From Alkalihalobacillus sp. CinArs1 (GTDB lineage: Bacteria; Bacillota; Bacilli; Bacillales; Guptibacillaceae), in NCBI RefSeq assembly GCF_947387515.1, contig NZ_CANDOB010000003.1, forward strand, positions 1-64,000: 64,000 nucleotides of DNA. The letters are read 5' to 3'. The notes under the pieces are model-generated. The model ran no database searches and was not told the origin of the DNA. It was given only the letters and a program-made list of their open reading frames with translations. The translations under genes were made by a program, and so were the position numbers. Positions 15,788-24,811 of this stretch are shown in pieces (position 1 is the first letter of the stretch; each line of letters opens with the position of its first letter).

Positions 15788-16280
15788 AAGTACCTATTTC
15801 TACTCGCGTTCCAATAGGAACCGTTCTAGAAAGCTCTTCAACGTCTTCATTATACATTCGGATACATCCTCTAGATACATAGTTACCTATTGATGAAGGG
15901 TCGTTGGTACCATGTATACCATAGTGTTTTTTTGAAATGCTCATCCACATCGTACCATATGGCCCACCTGGATTAGGCGCTTTATTGATGATGATGTACA
16001 AACCTTTTGGGGTTTCATGAAGCATACGACCGACACCAACAGGGTATACCTTAACAATGGCACCATTTTTGTAAAGTGATAGTTTACGGGTAGAGAGTGA
16101 TACATAAATCGTATAGGGAATAGTAGAAGGATCAGGATACCCAGGAATCAAGATGATTTGACCTGGATAGATAAGGTTAGGATTAGGTAAAGTATTTACT
16201 TGTAATATTTCCCAAAGGGGGACGCGGTAATCTTCCGAGATGCTTGTTAGAGTTTCACCAGGACGAACAGTGTGCTTCAA
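15786..16280 (-). CDS. ykuD: L,D-transpeptidase, LysM plus YkuD domain
   Basis: 164 residues, the size of B. subtilis YkuD. A LysM peptidoglycan-binding domain (about 2-48, [13 protein letters not shown]...[10 protein letters not shown]) is followed by the YkuD catalytic domain with the signature HGT (His123) ... SRGCIRM (Cys139). It forms or edits 3-3 peptide cross-links in peptidoglycan. No classical signal peptide is visible, as for B. subtilis YkuD, which is found in spores. The start is preceded by AAGAGGTGAA. Confidence 0.95.
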   Translation of the reverse strand: MKHTVRPGETLTSISEDYRVPLWEILQVNTLPNPNLIYPGQIILIPGYPDPSTIPYTIYVSLSTRKLSLYKNGAIVKVYPVGVGRMLHETPKGLYIIINKAPNPGGPYGTMWMSISKKHYGIHGTNDPSSIGNYVSRGCIRMYNEDVEELSRTVPIGTRVEIGT

Positions 16281-16325
16281 GATAATTCACCTCTTGTAGG
16301 AATAGTCGACAAAGGAGCGAATGTA

Positions 16326-16844
16326 TTGAATATCGTAATTATCGCAGACACTCATCTACCAAAGAAAAAGAAAAGCTTGCCTTTTAAACTTGTGAAGGAG
16401 CTTGAAGACGCTGACTTCATCATCCACGCGGGTGACTGGCAAACAATCGATGTATACGAAGAATTAATACACTATGCGCCAACTACAGGAGTATATGGGA
16501 ACGTCGATGATAACCAGATTAAAGAAAAGTTCGATTTGAAAAGCATCGTTGAGATAGGATCATTGCGAATCGGGATTACTCATGGACACGGACGTCGTAA
16601 AACAACTGAAAAACGTTCCGTGGAATTATTTGAAGGTGATGGGGTAGATATCGTCATCTTTGGTCATTCGCATATCCCTGTTCATAAAGAATATGATGGG
16701 AAAATCGTTTTTAATCCTGGCTCCCCAACCTATAAACGAAGACAACCAAAGTATTCTTTTGGGAAACTAGAGTTATCAGAAGATGGGTGTTTCACACTTG
16801 AGCATGTATTTTTTGATGAAAGCGAATCGGAAGCATCGAAATAA
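16326..16844 (+). CDS. calcineurin-like phosphoesterase, YfcE/MJ0936 type
   Basis: 172 residues from the TTG at 16326, eight bases after AAAGGAG. The longer in-frame ORF from 16272 would overlap the divergent ykuD start and is unlikely. Metal-binding motifs are in order: ADTH (early), HAGDW, GNVDD, THGHG and GHSHIP. Small single-domain phosphodiesterase of the YfcE/MJ0936 type; length matches B. subtilis YsnB, but the neighbourhood differs. Natural substrate unknown. Confidence 0.88.
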   Translation: MNIVIIADTHLPKKKKSLPFKLVKELEDADFIIHAGDWQTIDVYEELIHYAPTTGVYGNVDDNQIKEKFDLKSIVEIGSLRIGITHGHGRRKTTEKRSVELFEGDGVDIVIFGHSHIPVHKEYDGKIVFNPGSPTYKRRQPKYSFGKLELSEDGCFTLEHVFFDESESEASK

Positions 16845-16898
16845 TTGAACAAATCTTCATGTAACTGTATAATGTTTGTATAACAATTGTACGACTTT
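16845..16898 (+). promoter_or_regulatory. crt promoter with three 11-bp-period TGTATA-type repeats
   Basis: Sigma-A promoter TTGAAC (16845-16850), 17-base spacer, TATAAT (16868-16873). Direct repeats TGTATA, TGTATA and TGTACG start at 16866, 16877 and 16888, exactly 11 bases apart. The first overlaps the -10 and the others cover the start site. Direct repeats of this kind with 11-bp spacing are what tetrameric CarH/LitR (B12-dependent, light-sensitive MerR-family) repressors bind at carotenoid promoters. No such regulator gene lies in the window. Confidence 0.7.
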
Positions 16899-16927
16899 TT
16901 GCGGATGAGCTGGAAGGGGAAGTTTTC

Positions 16928-18433
16928 ATGAGTAAAAACAAAAGAGTCATTGTAATAGGTGCTGGGCCAGGCGGACTGACTGCAGCTATGTTATTAGCCA
17001 GTAAAGGATATGCAGTGACGATATATGAGAAACAATCATTTGTAGGAGGACGTACATCCTCGTTCGAGCGTCAGGGTTACGTATTCGATAGGGGTCCAAC
17101 CTTTCTTAATATGCCGCATATACTAGAAGAAGTTTTTGAGCAATCAGGTCGTAATGTTCATGACTATATAGATTTAGTTGAAGTAGATCCTATGTATGAG
17201 TTGAAATTTGGTCATATGTCATTTTTCCCAACACGTAAGAGAGAAGAAATGGTCGAACAAATTGAAAACTTATTCCCTGGTAACGGTGAAGGGTATAGAA
17301 GGTTTATGAAAGAAGAAAAAGAGAAGTTCGAGGCTCTTATGCCAATTTTACAAAACAAGCACGATTCGTTATTTGATTATGGAAGGTGGCGGTTTTTAAA
17401 AGCGTTACCTAAGCTTACCGTAACGGATAGCGTTTATGAACGCCTGTCCACATATTTTGATGATGAGCGTCTTCGCCTCTCGTTTACGTTCCAAGCGAAA
17501 TATCTTGGTATGTCACCATGGGAGTGCCCTGGAGCGTTTACCATTTTATCGTATATGGAGCATGAATATGGTATTTTCCACCCGATCGGAGGCGTGAACC
17601 AAATATGTAAAGCGATGGCAAGGGTCATCGAAGAAGAAGGCGGTTCCATCCATACCGGAACAGCAGTTAAAAGCATTCTTATCGATGGATCAAGTGTACA
17701 AGGTGTTGAACTTGCAGATGGAAGAAAGGAATATGCTGACGAGGTTATCGTTAATGCTGATTTTGCACACGCCGTAAATCACTTATTTCCAGAAGGAAAA
17801 GGAAAACGATACTCCCCTAAAAAGATGGAACGGAAGAAATATTCTTGTTCAGCATTCATGCTTTACCTAGGTGTTAACAAATCTTATGATTTATCACACC
17901 ATACAGTTGTATTTTCTGGTGATTATAAGAAAAATGTCGAGGAAATCACTAAACAAAAAATGCTTTCAGAAGATCCTTCTATTTATATTCAGAATGCTAG
18001 CGTAACGGATAAAACGTTGGCACCTGAAGGGAAATCTTCTATCTATATTCTAGCTCCAGTCCCGAACAACTTTAGTTTAATAGATTGGGAGAAACATAAA
18101 GATGATTTCAGAAGGTTAGTATTAAACCAAATAAAAGAAAAAACAGGCTTTAACGATCTTGAAGATCATATTGAGGTAGAAGAAATGTACACACCTACTG
18201 ATTGGGAGTACGACATGAACGTTTACAAAGGTGCGACGTTTAATCTTGCTCATAACCTCCCTCAGATGATGTTCTTCAGACCTCCAAACCAGTTTAAAGA
18301 ATTCGAACACTGTTGGCTTGTAGGTGGTGGAACACACCCAGGAAGTGGTCTTCCTACGATTATGGAATCGGCAAGGATCACTACGAATCTTCTACATCAA
18401 GAAAACATCCAGCAAGAAAGGAGCGGCACATGA
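16928..18433 (+). CDS. crtN: CrtN/CrtI-family carotenoid desaturase
   Basis: 501 residues, ATG after GGAAGGGGAAG. An N-terminal dinucleotide fold (IVIGAGPGGLTAAMLLASKG, then FVGGRTSSFERQGYVFDRGPT) and a C-terminal GGGTHPGSGLPTIMESA motif typify carotenoid desaturases. By position with crtM I infer a 4,4'-diapophytoene (dehydrosqualene) desaturase introducing conjugated double bonds, membrane-associated and FAD-dependent. The C-terminal motif (THPGSGLP) is of the desaturase rather than the CrtP oxidase type. Overlaps the next gene by ATGA. Which steps each paralogue catalyses cannot be read from sequence. Confidence 0.88.
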   Translation: MSKNKRVIVIGAGPGGLTAAMLLASKGYAVTIYEKQSFVGGRTSSFERQGYVFDRGPTFLNMPHILEEVFEQSGRNVHDYIDLVEVDPMYELKFGHMSFFPTRKREEMVEQIENLFPGNGEGYRRFMKEEKEKFEALMPILQNKHDSLFDYGRWRFLKALPKLTVTDSVYERLSTYFDDERLRLSFTFQAKYLGMSPWECPGAFTILSYMEHEYGIFHPIGGVNQICKAMARVIEEEGGSIHTGTAVKSILIDGSSVQGVELADGRKEYADEVIVNADFAHAVNHLFPEGKGKRYSPKKMERKKYSCSAFMLYLGVNKSYDLSHHTVVFSGDYKKNVEEITKQKMLSEDPSIYIQNASVTDKTLAPEGKSSIYILAPVPNNFSLIDWEKHKDDFRRLVLNQIKEKTGFNDLEDHIEVEEMYTPTDWEYDMNVYKGATFNLAHNLPQMMFFRPPNQFKEFEHCWLVGGGTHPGSGLPTIMESARITTNLLHQENIQQERSGT

Positions 18434-19866
18434 ACATAGGAATTATTGGTGGCGGAATCGGTGGCATGTTGTCTGCTCTCATGCTTGCTAGAAAAGGACA
18501 CAACGTTACGATACACGAAAAAGCTAACGTTCTCGGTGGTAGACTCGCATTTGTCGAAAGGGAAGGTTTCAAGATCGACAAAGGACCAACGATCGTACTA
18601 TTGCCAGAAATGATCTATGAGTTTCTAAATAAAGCGGGAGTTGATAGAGAAGAAGTGGAAATGATCCGCTGCGATCCACTTTATCGAATGATATACCCTG
18701 ATGGTTCTTCATTCACCAAAACGAGTGATATTCAAAATCAGGTAGAAGAAATTAGGTCGATGTTTCCTGGAGAGGAAGAAGGGTTTTTACGCTACCTAGA
18801 TGATATGAGAGTAAGATTTAATAAAGGAAAAAAAGCTTTTCTAGAAAAGTCTTTTATTCATAAGAGAGAATTTTTTACTTTTAAAAATATGAAGCTCCTC
18901 TTAGAACTAAAAGCTCATCAAAACGTTCGCTCACAAGCTTCCCAATATTTCAAAGACGAGCGTTTACAGGATGCATTCTCACTACAAACGCTATACATCG
19001 GTGGCGATCCATCTGGATCTCCAGCGCTCTATTCACTAGTACCTTTTAGTGAGTACGAGCATGGTATCTGGTATATCAAAGGCGGGTATGCCAGCCTCAT
19101 ATCCCTATTAGAAAAACATATTCAAAAAGAAGGGATTACCGTTAACTTTGGCTCTGCAGTTGAAGAGTTTATAATAAATCAGAACGATTGTAAAGGATTC
19201 CGAGCCTTAGATGGTGAATTTTATTATGATAAGGTAGTTTTTAACGGTGATTTTCCAATGATTCATAATTTGATTAAAGCTGAGAAGCCACCGAAGAAAA
19301 AGTATACACCATCATCAGGTTGCTTGCTCCTTTATCTTGGACTCGACCGAATTTATGAAGAAGTCGATGTCCATCAATTTTTCATGACGGATGAGTTTAA
19401 AGCTCATATGAAAGACGTCTTCAAAAACCGATCGATTTCAAAGGATCCAGCGATCTACACGTTCCACCCTTCAAAAATAGACCATTCTCTTGCCCCTCCA
19501 GGTAAAGGTGTCCTCTATGCACTAATCCCGGTGCCTTCAGGTACTGCTACTAACTGGGAAGAAAAAGATTCATTAGCAAATGAAATCATCGGAGTACTAG
19601 AAGAAAGAGGCTTCCCACATTTGAAGGAAGCAATCGAATGGATGGAAATTCGGACCCCACTTGATGCAGAAGTGGAAGGATTATTTGAAGGGGGCAGTTT
19701 TGGAATAGCACCAACGTTAACACAGTCTGGTGCATTTCGTCCTCAGGTTAAACCATTAAATTACAAAAACCTATATGCTGTAGGAGCATCTGTACACCCA
19801 GGCGGTGGAATACCTATCGTGATGCAAGGTGCCGATCTCTTAGTAAAAGAAATAGAAAGGGTGTGA
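18430..19866 (+). CDS. second CrtN/CrtI-family desaturase
   Basis: 478 residues from the ATG at 18430 (GGAGCGGCAC upstream, ATGA overlap with the previous gene); the ORF upstream of this is a shadow. Same architecture: IGIIGGGIGGMLSALMLARK, VLGGRLAFVEREGFKIDKGPT and a C-terminal ASVHPGGGIPIVMQGA. It is clearly a paralogue of the first desaturase but divergent. The pair may act as two desaturases, or the second could add the 3,4 double bond in a CrtD-like step. That division is inference. Confidence 0.86.
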   Translation: MNIGIIGGGIGGMLSALMLARKGHNVTIHEKANVLGGRLAFVEREGFKIDKGPTIVLLPEMIYEFLNKAGVDREEVEMIRCDPLYRMIYPDGSSFTKTSDIQNQVEEIRSMFPGEEEGFLRYLDDMRVRFNKGKKAFLEKSFIHKREFFTFKNMKLLLELKAHQNVRSQASQYFKDERLQDAFSLQTLYIGGDPSGSPALYSLVPFSEYEHGIWYIKGGYASLISLLEKHIQKEGITVNFGSAVEEFIINQNDCKGFRALDGEFYYDKVVFNGDFPMIHNLIKAEKPPKKKYTPSSGCLLLYLGLDRIYEEVDVHQFFMTDEFKAHMKDVFKNRSISKDPAIYTFHPSKIDHSLAPPGKGVLYALIPVPSGTATNWEEKDSLANEIIGVLEERGFPHLKEAIEWMEIRTPLDAEVEGLFEGGSFGIAPTLTQSGAFRPQVKPLNYKNLYAVGASVHPGGGIPIVMQGADLLVKEIERV

Positions 19867-20709
19867 GTGAAAATGCTGGAGCAATCGTATAAACATTGTG
19901 AATCGATTATAAAACATCATTCAAAAACATTTTATAAAGCTTTTTCCTTGTTACCCTCAAACAAAAAGAAAGCAGTCTGGGCCGTTTATAGTTTTTGTAG
20001 GAGAGTCGATGATATTGTAGATGAAGGCACTGATCCAGAGAGAGAATTGACTGAGTTCAGATCTCAATTCGCTCGGTTTTTGAACGGTGAGAGATTGGTG
20101 AATGACCCTATGTGGATTGCTCTCCACGATGTTTTTCAGAAATTTAAGATGGACCATCAACCTTTTCAAGATATGATTGTAGGACAGGAGATGGATCTCT
20201 ATAAATCTAGATACAAATCGTTGAGTGAACTTGAACATTATTCGTATCACGTTGCCAGTACCGTTGGATTGATGCTTCTACCGATTTTAGCACCGAAAAA
20301 GGTTGAGTCACTTTCAGATGGCGCGGTTTCTTTAGGCATCGGGATGCAGATTACAAATATATTAAGAGACATTTCTGAAGATCTTGATCGAGATCGTATT
20401 TATATTCCGACTGATGAAATGAACGCTAGCGGTGTATCATCGGCAGATCTTTTTAATCGAAAGGTAACGCCAGAATTCATTGAATTGTGGGAGAAGCTAG
20501 CTGCTCGAGCGGAATATCACTATGAGAATGCTTTTGCTACGATCGACCTTTACCCTCTCGACGCCCGTCTCCCAGTTAAAAGTTCAGCACTTTTCTACCG
20601 AGCGATTCTGAAATCGATTCGAAAAAAAGAGTACAATGTATTTGATCAGCGCGCATATGTGACAGATGACGAAAAAGAAGAACTATTATCTGCAATAAGT
20701 GGAAGTTAG
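19867..20709 (+). CDS. crtM: squalene/phytoene synthase family, probable C30 synthase CrtM
   Basis: 280 residues; GTG at 19867 directly after the previous stop, or ATG at 19873. The two Asp-rich substrate motifs are present: RRVDDIVDE (about 46-54) and RDISEDLDRDRIYIP. The conserved YCxxVAxxVGL-type segment appears as YSYHVASTVGLMLLP, without the usual Cys. It condenses two prenyl diphosphates. In Bacillaceae clusters with CrtN-type desaturases this is normally two farnesyl diphosphates giving dehydrosqualene (C30). C30 rather than C40 is inferred from context. A terminator follows. Confidence 0.9.
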   Translation: MKMLEQSYKHCESIIKHHSKTFYKAFSLLPSNKKKAVWAVYSFCRRVDDIVDEGTDPERELTEFRSQFARFLNGERLVNDPMWIALHDVFQKFKMDHQPFQDMIVGQEMDLYKSRYKSLSELEHYSYHVASTVGLMLLPILAPKKVESLSDGAVSLGIGMQITNILRDISEDLDRDRIYIPTDEMNASGVSSADLFNRKVTPEFIELWEKLAARAEYHYENAFATIDLYPLDARLPVKSSALFYRAILKSIRKKEYNVFDQRAYVTDDEKEELLSAISGS

Positions 20710-20716
20710 ATGGTAG

Positions 20717-20746
20717 AACCCTCACTGAAGACGTGAGGGTTTTTTT
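20717..20746 (+). terminator. terminator after crtM
   Basis: AACCCTCA/TGAGGGTT stem, loop CTGAAGACG, then T6-7. Confidence 0.92.
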
Positions 20747-20830
20747 GGTTGTTATATTCTTATTATTCTGAAGGTGGTAAACTTTAGTTTATTAAGATAT
20801 CAGATCATTTCATTTAGAAGGGAGAAGGCT

Positions 20831-22012
20831 ATGAATCAACTATTTAATAAGCTTGAAGATTTATATAGTGAGATGGTAGAACTGAGAAGACATTTTCATC
20901 AATATCCGGAGCTTTCATTTGAAGAAGTTGAAACTCCCAAACTTATAGCGAACTATCATCGAGAGTTAGGTCATGATGTCAGAGAGCACGTTGGTGGTAG
21001 AGGAGTAGTTGCAACGTTAAAAGGAACGAAGCCTGGTAAAACCGTTGCTTTGAGAGCCGATTTTGATGCGCTGCCAATCCAGGAAGAAAATGAGGTTCCA
21101 TATAAATCCAAGGTGGATGGTGTGATGCACGCTTGCGGTCATGATGGACATACGGCTATATTACTTTGTTTAGCAAAAGCGCTAAATGCGATACAGAATG
21201 AGTTAGAAGGGACCATCGTCTTTATCCATCAGCATGCAGAGGAATATCAGCCTGGTGGTGCGATCGCAATGATTGAAGATGGTTGCTTAGAAGGGGTAGA
21301 TGTCGTGTTCGGAACACACCTGAGGGCTACAGAGGAAATGGGAAAGATCATGTATAAAGAAGGTCCGTTTATGGCTGCTGCTGACCGGTTCGAGATAGAA
21401 ATTATCGGACGAGGTGGTCACGGTGCACAGCCACATTTAACAAAGGACAGTATCGTGATCGCTTCGCAATTAGTAGTCAACTTACAGCAGTTAGTATCCA
21501 GAAGAGTAAACCCCCTGGATTCTGCTGTACTATCAGTTGGAACATTTGATGCACGGAACGCATTCAATGTCATCGCTAATAATGTTCAACTAGTAGGGAC
21601 GGTGAGGACATTCAAAAAGAACGTAAAAGAGTTAATGGAAAAAGAGATCGAAAGGGTGGTTAGAGGGACATGTTTAGCGGCGGATGTCGACTATAAGCTT
21701 AACTATGTTCATGGCTATCCTGCACTAGTCAATCATAAAACTGAAACAGAGCTATTGAAGAACTATGCAAAGCTGGTTCCTGATGTAAAAGAAGTAACTG
21801 AACACGAAGCTCAAATGGGTGGAGAAGACTTCTCTTATTATTTGCAGCATGTGCCTGGTACCTTTTTCTTTACAGGTGCTTTAAACCAAGATGCAGAACA
21901 AGTATACCCTCATCACCATCCTCGTTTTTCATTTGATGAAAGGGCGATGTTAATCGCAGCTAAAGTTATGGCGACGGCCGCTTTATCGTATAGTAAATCC
22001 CAACGAAGCTAA
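20831..22012 (+). CDS. M20 family amidohydrolase / N-acyl-amino acid hydrolase
   Basis: 393 residues from the ATG at 20831 after GGGAGAAGG. Metal and catalytic motifs of the M20D group: RADFDALPIQEENE, HACGHDGHT, HQHAEEYQPGGA, and a dimerisation domain with GRGGHGAQPH. Cytoplasmic metal-dependent hydrolysis of N-acylated amino acids or of indole-type amide conjugates by family; the substrate is not determinable here. It stands alone between the crtM terminator and the TetR-ABC operon and is not obviously part of carotenoid synthesis. Confidence 0.9.
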   Translation: MNQLFNKLEDLYSEMVELRRHFHQYPELSFEEVETPKLIANYHRELGHDVREHVGGRGVVATLKGTKPGKTVALRADFDALPIQEENEVPYKSKVDGVMHACGHDGHTAILLCLAKALNAIQNELEGTIVFIHQHAEEYQPGGAIAMIEDGCLEGVDVVFGTHLRATEEMGKIMYKEGPFMAAADRFEIEIIGRGGHGAQPHLTKDSIVIASQLVVNLQQLVSRRVNPLDSAVLSVGTFDARNAFNVIANNVQLVGTVRTFKKNVKELMEKEIERVVRGTCLAADVDYKLNYVHGYPALVNHKTETELLKNYAKLVPDVKEVTEHEAQMGGEDFSYYLQHVPGTFFFTGALNQDAEQVYPHHHPRFSFDERAMLIAAKVMATAALSYSKSQRS

Positions 22013-22021
22013 ATAAAAATC

Positions 22022-22036
22022 GCGCCTCGCGCAATT
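22022..22036. terminator. short GC hairpin between convergent genes
   Basis: GCGC/GCGC with the loop CTC, flanked by AT-rich sequence on both sides. Weak but well placed between the M20 gene and the tetR-type gene. Confidence 0.45.
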
Positions 22037-22041
22037 TTATT

Positions 22042-22680
22042 TTAGACTCTTTTCAACGCTCCGTATTTAATGATATCGATATATTCATCTAACTCGGGTT
22101 CGATTTTTTCAAGTATTTCTGAAAAGCTCATTGCTTTTTCTTGATATGCTTTTAGGTTTTTTTGAGCGATTTGGTCTAGAATCGTCATCGTGAGATTGAT
22201 CACTTTATCTGGGGTTGCATTTTCCTTAAGAAGACTTCGATCAATAAGCTTTTCAAGGTATTGGTCACTATACACGTCGATGTTTTTCTGAAGCATGGAT
22301 CGAATTTCTTCTTCCATACCTTGAGGAGGGTTAAGAAGTGTTTGTGTGACAAGCTCAGTTTCTTTTAAATAATGAAATTGAACGCGCTTTTTAATTAAGA
22401 CAACTTCTTTTACTCGGTTAAAGAAATCCTCTGACTCGACATGTTGTAATTCGGCCATTATGTTGTCCCCAATCAGCTTTCGGCAATAGTCGACAACATA
22501 GATGAAAAGGTTTTTCTTGTTTTTAAAATAATGATACAAGATTCCTTTCGAAATTCCTGCACGTGCCGTGATTGTATCCGTCGACGTTTTTTCATATCCA
22601 GTATCGGCAAACTCTTCTATACAAATGGTGAGAATTCGCTTTTTCTTATCATCTGCCAGTTTTTCGAAATTTGAATACAT
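22042..22680 (-). CDS. TetR-family repressor of the ABC-2 exporter operon
   Basis: 212 residues. N-terminal helix-turn-helix (about 15-55: ILTICIEEFADTGYEKTSTDTI, then AGISKGILYHYFKNKKNLF) with a divergent all-helical ligand domain. AAGGAGGTAA ribosome site. Last gene of the minus-strand operon ATPase-permease-regulator. Two palindromic sites lie in the operon promoter (24414-24463), so autoregulation with a transported or sensed ligand is inferred. Confidence 0.9.
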   Translation of the reverse strand: MYSNFEKLADDKKKRILTICIEEFADTGYEKTSTDTITARAGISKGILYHYFKNKKNLFIYVVDYCRKLIGDNIMAELQHVESEDFFNRVKEVVLIKKRVQFHYLKETELVTQTLLNPPQGMEEEIRSMLQKNIDVYSDQYLEKLIDRSLLKENATPDKVINLTMTILDQIAQKNLKAYQEKAMSFSEILEKIEPELDEYIDIIKYGALKRV

Positions 22681-22697
22681 ACAGATTACCTCCTTTC

Positions 22698-23504
22698 CTA
22701 TACGGCGATATCTTTCTTACGATAATAGCTAAATGTACCCCAAATGCTTAAAACGATAACGATTAACATAATGCCAACGTATAAGGAATTCAGCGATTCG
22801 TTAGAAATAATATCTGCTGGGTCAATGTATTTGAATAGGCTAAAATACGTTAGGAATTCCAAACCATCCGTTATACCTGACACCACACTAAGAAAATACG
22901 AAATTAATACAAGACCAAGGGAAACAGAAGTTATTGTTCTCGCTTTCTTCATGATTGCGGATAATAAAAGGGCTATAGCTGCGAACGTGATGTGCATGAG
23001 TAGTGTTCCAATGATCAATAGCCCGAATGTTTTTAAAGGAACATCTTCATCTGCAAATTGAAACCCGACTATACAAACTAACATAATAACGACATTGAGA
23101 ATCACGATATTCGTCAAGACAGCTAGTAGCTTTTCTGCGATTACTCGAGCTCTTGTAATCGGTTTTGATAGTAAAAATTCAACCGTTTTCTCATTTTCTT
23201 CTTTTGCAATCATATTCGACGCAAGCATGACTGCAAAAATACTACCAAACAATGTTGTCATGAAATGAATTTGCATCCCGTAGAAGCCGAGTAGTGAGCC
23301 AATATTAAGTCGATCCATTCCAAAAGCTTGCTTAAATGAATCCGGGTAAGCACTTAACAAGTCATTCATTGTCTGTTGATCTTGGGTAAACTGAGGATAG
23401 ATACTGAGCGTCATCAAGATAATTCCAGCTAAAATGATGGACCAAATCAAAAGTGACTTCATATTTTTCTTCATCTCACGGTTATAGATCATCATTTGGT
23501 TCAC
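22698..23504 (-). CDS. ABC-2 type transporter permease
   Basis: 268 residues with six hydrophobic segments: an N-terminal LLIWSIILAGIILMTLSIY, then four clustered in the middle and a last one near the C-terminus before YYRKKDIAV. The ABC-2 pattern includes a cytoplasmic ENEKTVEFLLSKPITR loop contacting the ATPase. It works with the ATPase encoded seven bases upstream as a drug, peptide or lipid exporter. The substrate cannot be read from sequence. Confidence 0.9.
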   Translation of the reverse strand: MNQMMIYNREMKKNMKSLLIWSIILAGIILMTLSIYPQFTQDQQTMNDLLSAYPDSFKQAFGMDRLNIGSLLGFYGMQIHFMTTLFGSIFAVMLASNMIAKEENEKTVEFLLSKPITRARVIAEKLLAVLTNIVILNVVIMLVCIVGFQFADEDVPLKTFGLLIIGTLLMHITFAAIALLLSAIMKKARTITSVSLGLVLISYFLSVVSGITDGLEFLTYFSLFKYIDPADIISNESLNSLYVGIMLIVIVLSIWGTFSYYRKKDIAV

Positions 23505-23511
23505 TCACCTT

Positions 23512-24384
23512 TCATTCGTAATAGTGCATGAATACTTCATCAAGAGAAGGTTCTTGGATGAGAACATCGATAATATCGAGAGTTGCTAGATGGTTTAAGA
23601 GCACGTTCATGTCTCCACGATAAAGGAACGTTGTGTTCTTATCATGAGTTTGTTTATCTTTGACACCTTCAAAAGGGAATTGAACGTCTTCACCATTCTC
23701 TATAGTGAGACTAATTTTCTTAAGACTATTTTTGATTAAGGTTTCAACTTTCTCCACAGTAACTAACTTGCCATCTTTAATGATGGCTACGCGATCGCAC
23801 ATTTTTTGAACTTCACTAAGAATGTGAGATGAAAAGAAGATCGTTGCTCCTTTTTCCCTTTCTTTAGAAATCAATTCAAAGAATGTGTTTTGCATCAGTG
23901 GATCGAGACCACCGGTAGGTTCGTCAAGAATGAGAAGTTTAGGTTCATGGAGGATCGCTTGAATGATTCCAACTTTTTTGCGATTACCAAAAGAAAGATC
24001 CTCCATCTTCCTGTTTAAATCCAACTGAAGCTTTTCAGCAAGTTCATAGATTCGATTCGTATTTTTGTAATGATGAAATTTAGCAGAATACTGCAGCAAA
24101 TCGATTGCTTTCATATCATCGTAATAATGAACTTCTGAAGGAAGATAACCAACAATCTTCTTAATTTCCTTCGAGTCAGACACGATATCTTTACCGAAAA
24201 TTGTCGCAGTTCCACCTGTCGGCTGTAGTAAATTCAATAGCGTACGTATCGTTGTACTTTTACCCGCTCCGTTCGGACCGATAAATCCAAAGATTTCTCC
24301 TTCATGAATCGTAAGTGATACATTCTCAATCCCACGGCTTTTCTTGTAAAATTTTGAAAGATTCTTTAATTCTACCGCTTCCAT
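23512..24384 (-). CDS. ABC transporter ATP-binding protein
   Basis: 290 residues from the ATG at 24384, after GGAGGAG; the longer ORF runs into the operator region. Walker A GPNGAGKST, Q-loop, signature LSFGNRKKVG and Walker B LLILDEPTGGLDP, then a switch His in FFSSHILSEVQ. The C-terminal domain (about 215-290) is typical of ABC-2 exporter ATPases. First gene of the TetR-controlled operon. Confidence 0.93.
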   Translation of the reverse strand: MEAVELKNLSKFYKKSRGIENVSLTIHEGEIFGFIGPNGAGKSTTIRTLLNLLQPTGGTATIFGKDIVSDSKEIKKIVGYLPSEVHYYDDMKAIDLLQYSAKFHHYKNTNRIYELAEKLQLDLNRKMEDLSFGNRKKVGIIQAILHEPKLLILDEPTGGLDPLMQNTFFELISKEREKGATIFFSSHILSEVQKMCDRVAIIKDGKLVTVEKVETLIKNSLKKISLTIENGEDVQFPFEGVKDKQTHDKNTTFLYRGDMNVLLNHLATLDIIDVLIQEPSLDEVFMHYYE

Positions 24385-24413
24385 GATATTTGCTCCTCCC
24401 CCGCAAACCATAG

Positions 24414-24463
24414 TTGACTCTGAAGTCAATTTCAGAATACACCTCATTGACTACTTAGTCAAT
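24414..24463 (-). promoter_or_regulatory. promoter with two palindromic operators for the TetR-ABC operon
   Basis: On the minus strand TTGACT, 17-base spacer, TATTCT (plus coordinates 24457-24462 and 24434-24439). Palindrome TTGACT-N4-AGTCAA lies at 24414-24429 and ATTGACT-N4-AGTCAAT at 24446-24463. Their centres are 33 bp apart, about three helical turns. One contains the -35 and the other sits just downstream of the start site, the expected layout for TetR repression. Confidence 0.85.
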
Positions 24464-24551
24464 AACATGTTTTGATATGTACCTATTATTAGATCAGTGA
24501 TAAAATTGGTTGTATGATGAGGGAAAATGGGATAATAAGGAGGGGATCTTA

Positions 24552-24755
24552 ATGACTAAATTTCCTACGACAACGTGCCCAAAATGCGGTGGAACAGATC
24601 TTGGAAAAGGAAAGCATTCAGGGTATGCCGTCATGACTCCGATGAGAAGAAAACTGAGTTTAGGGTCGGAAATTGAACACCTATTATGTACGGATTGTGG
24701 TTTTATCATAGAAAGCTATGTGAAGAACCCAGAAAAATTTAAAAACACCCTTTAA
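24552..24755 (+). CDS. zinc-ribbon small protein
   Basis: 67 residues from the ATG at 24552, after AAGGAGGGG. Two Cys pairs, CPKCGG (N-terminal) and CTDCGF (about 20 residues from the C-terminus), form a probable zinc ribbon. Between them lies a basic stretch (MTPMRRKLSLGSE). Such short zinc ribbons often bind nucleic acid or protein partners, but no specific role is known. It is divergent from the TetR-controlled operon and convergent with the carotenoid oxidase gene. Confidence 0.8.
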   Translation: MTKFPTTTCPKCGGTDLGKGKHSGYAVMTPMRRKLSLGSEIEHLLCTDCGFIIESYVKNPEKFKNTL

Positions 24756-24772
24756 CCTTATTACATAATAAT

Positions 24773-24811
24773 AAAAAAGCATGGAAGCGTCGGCGCCTCC
24801 ATGCTTTTTTA
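24773..24811. terminator. bidirectional terminator zinc-ribbon gene / crt oxidase
   Basis: AAAAAGCATGGA-GCG / CGC-TCCATGCTTTTT with loop TCGG and one mismatched base per arm. A/T runs on both sides serve both convergent genes. Confidence 0.92.
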
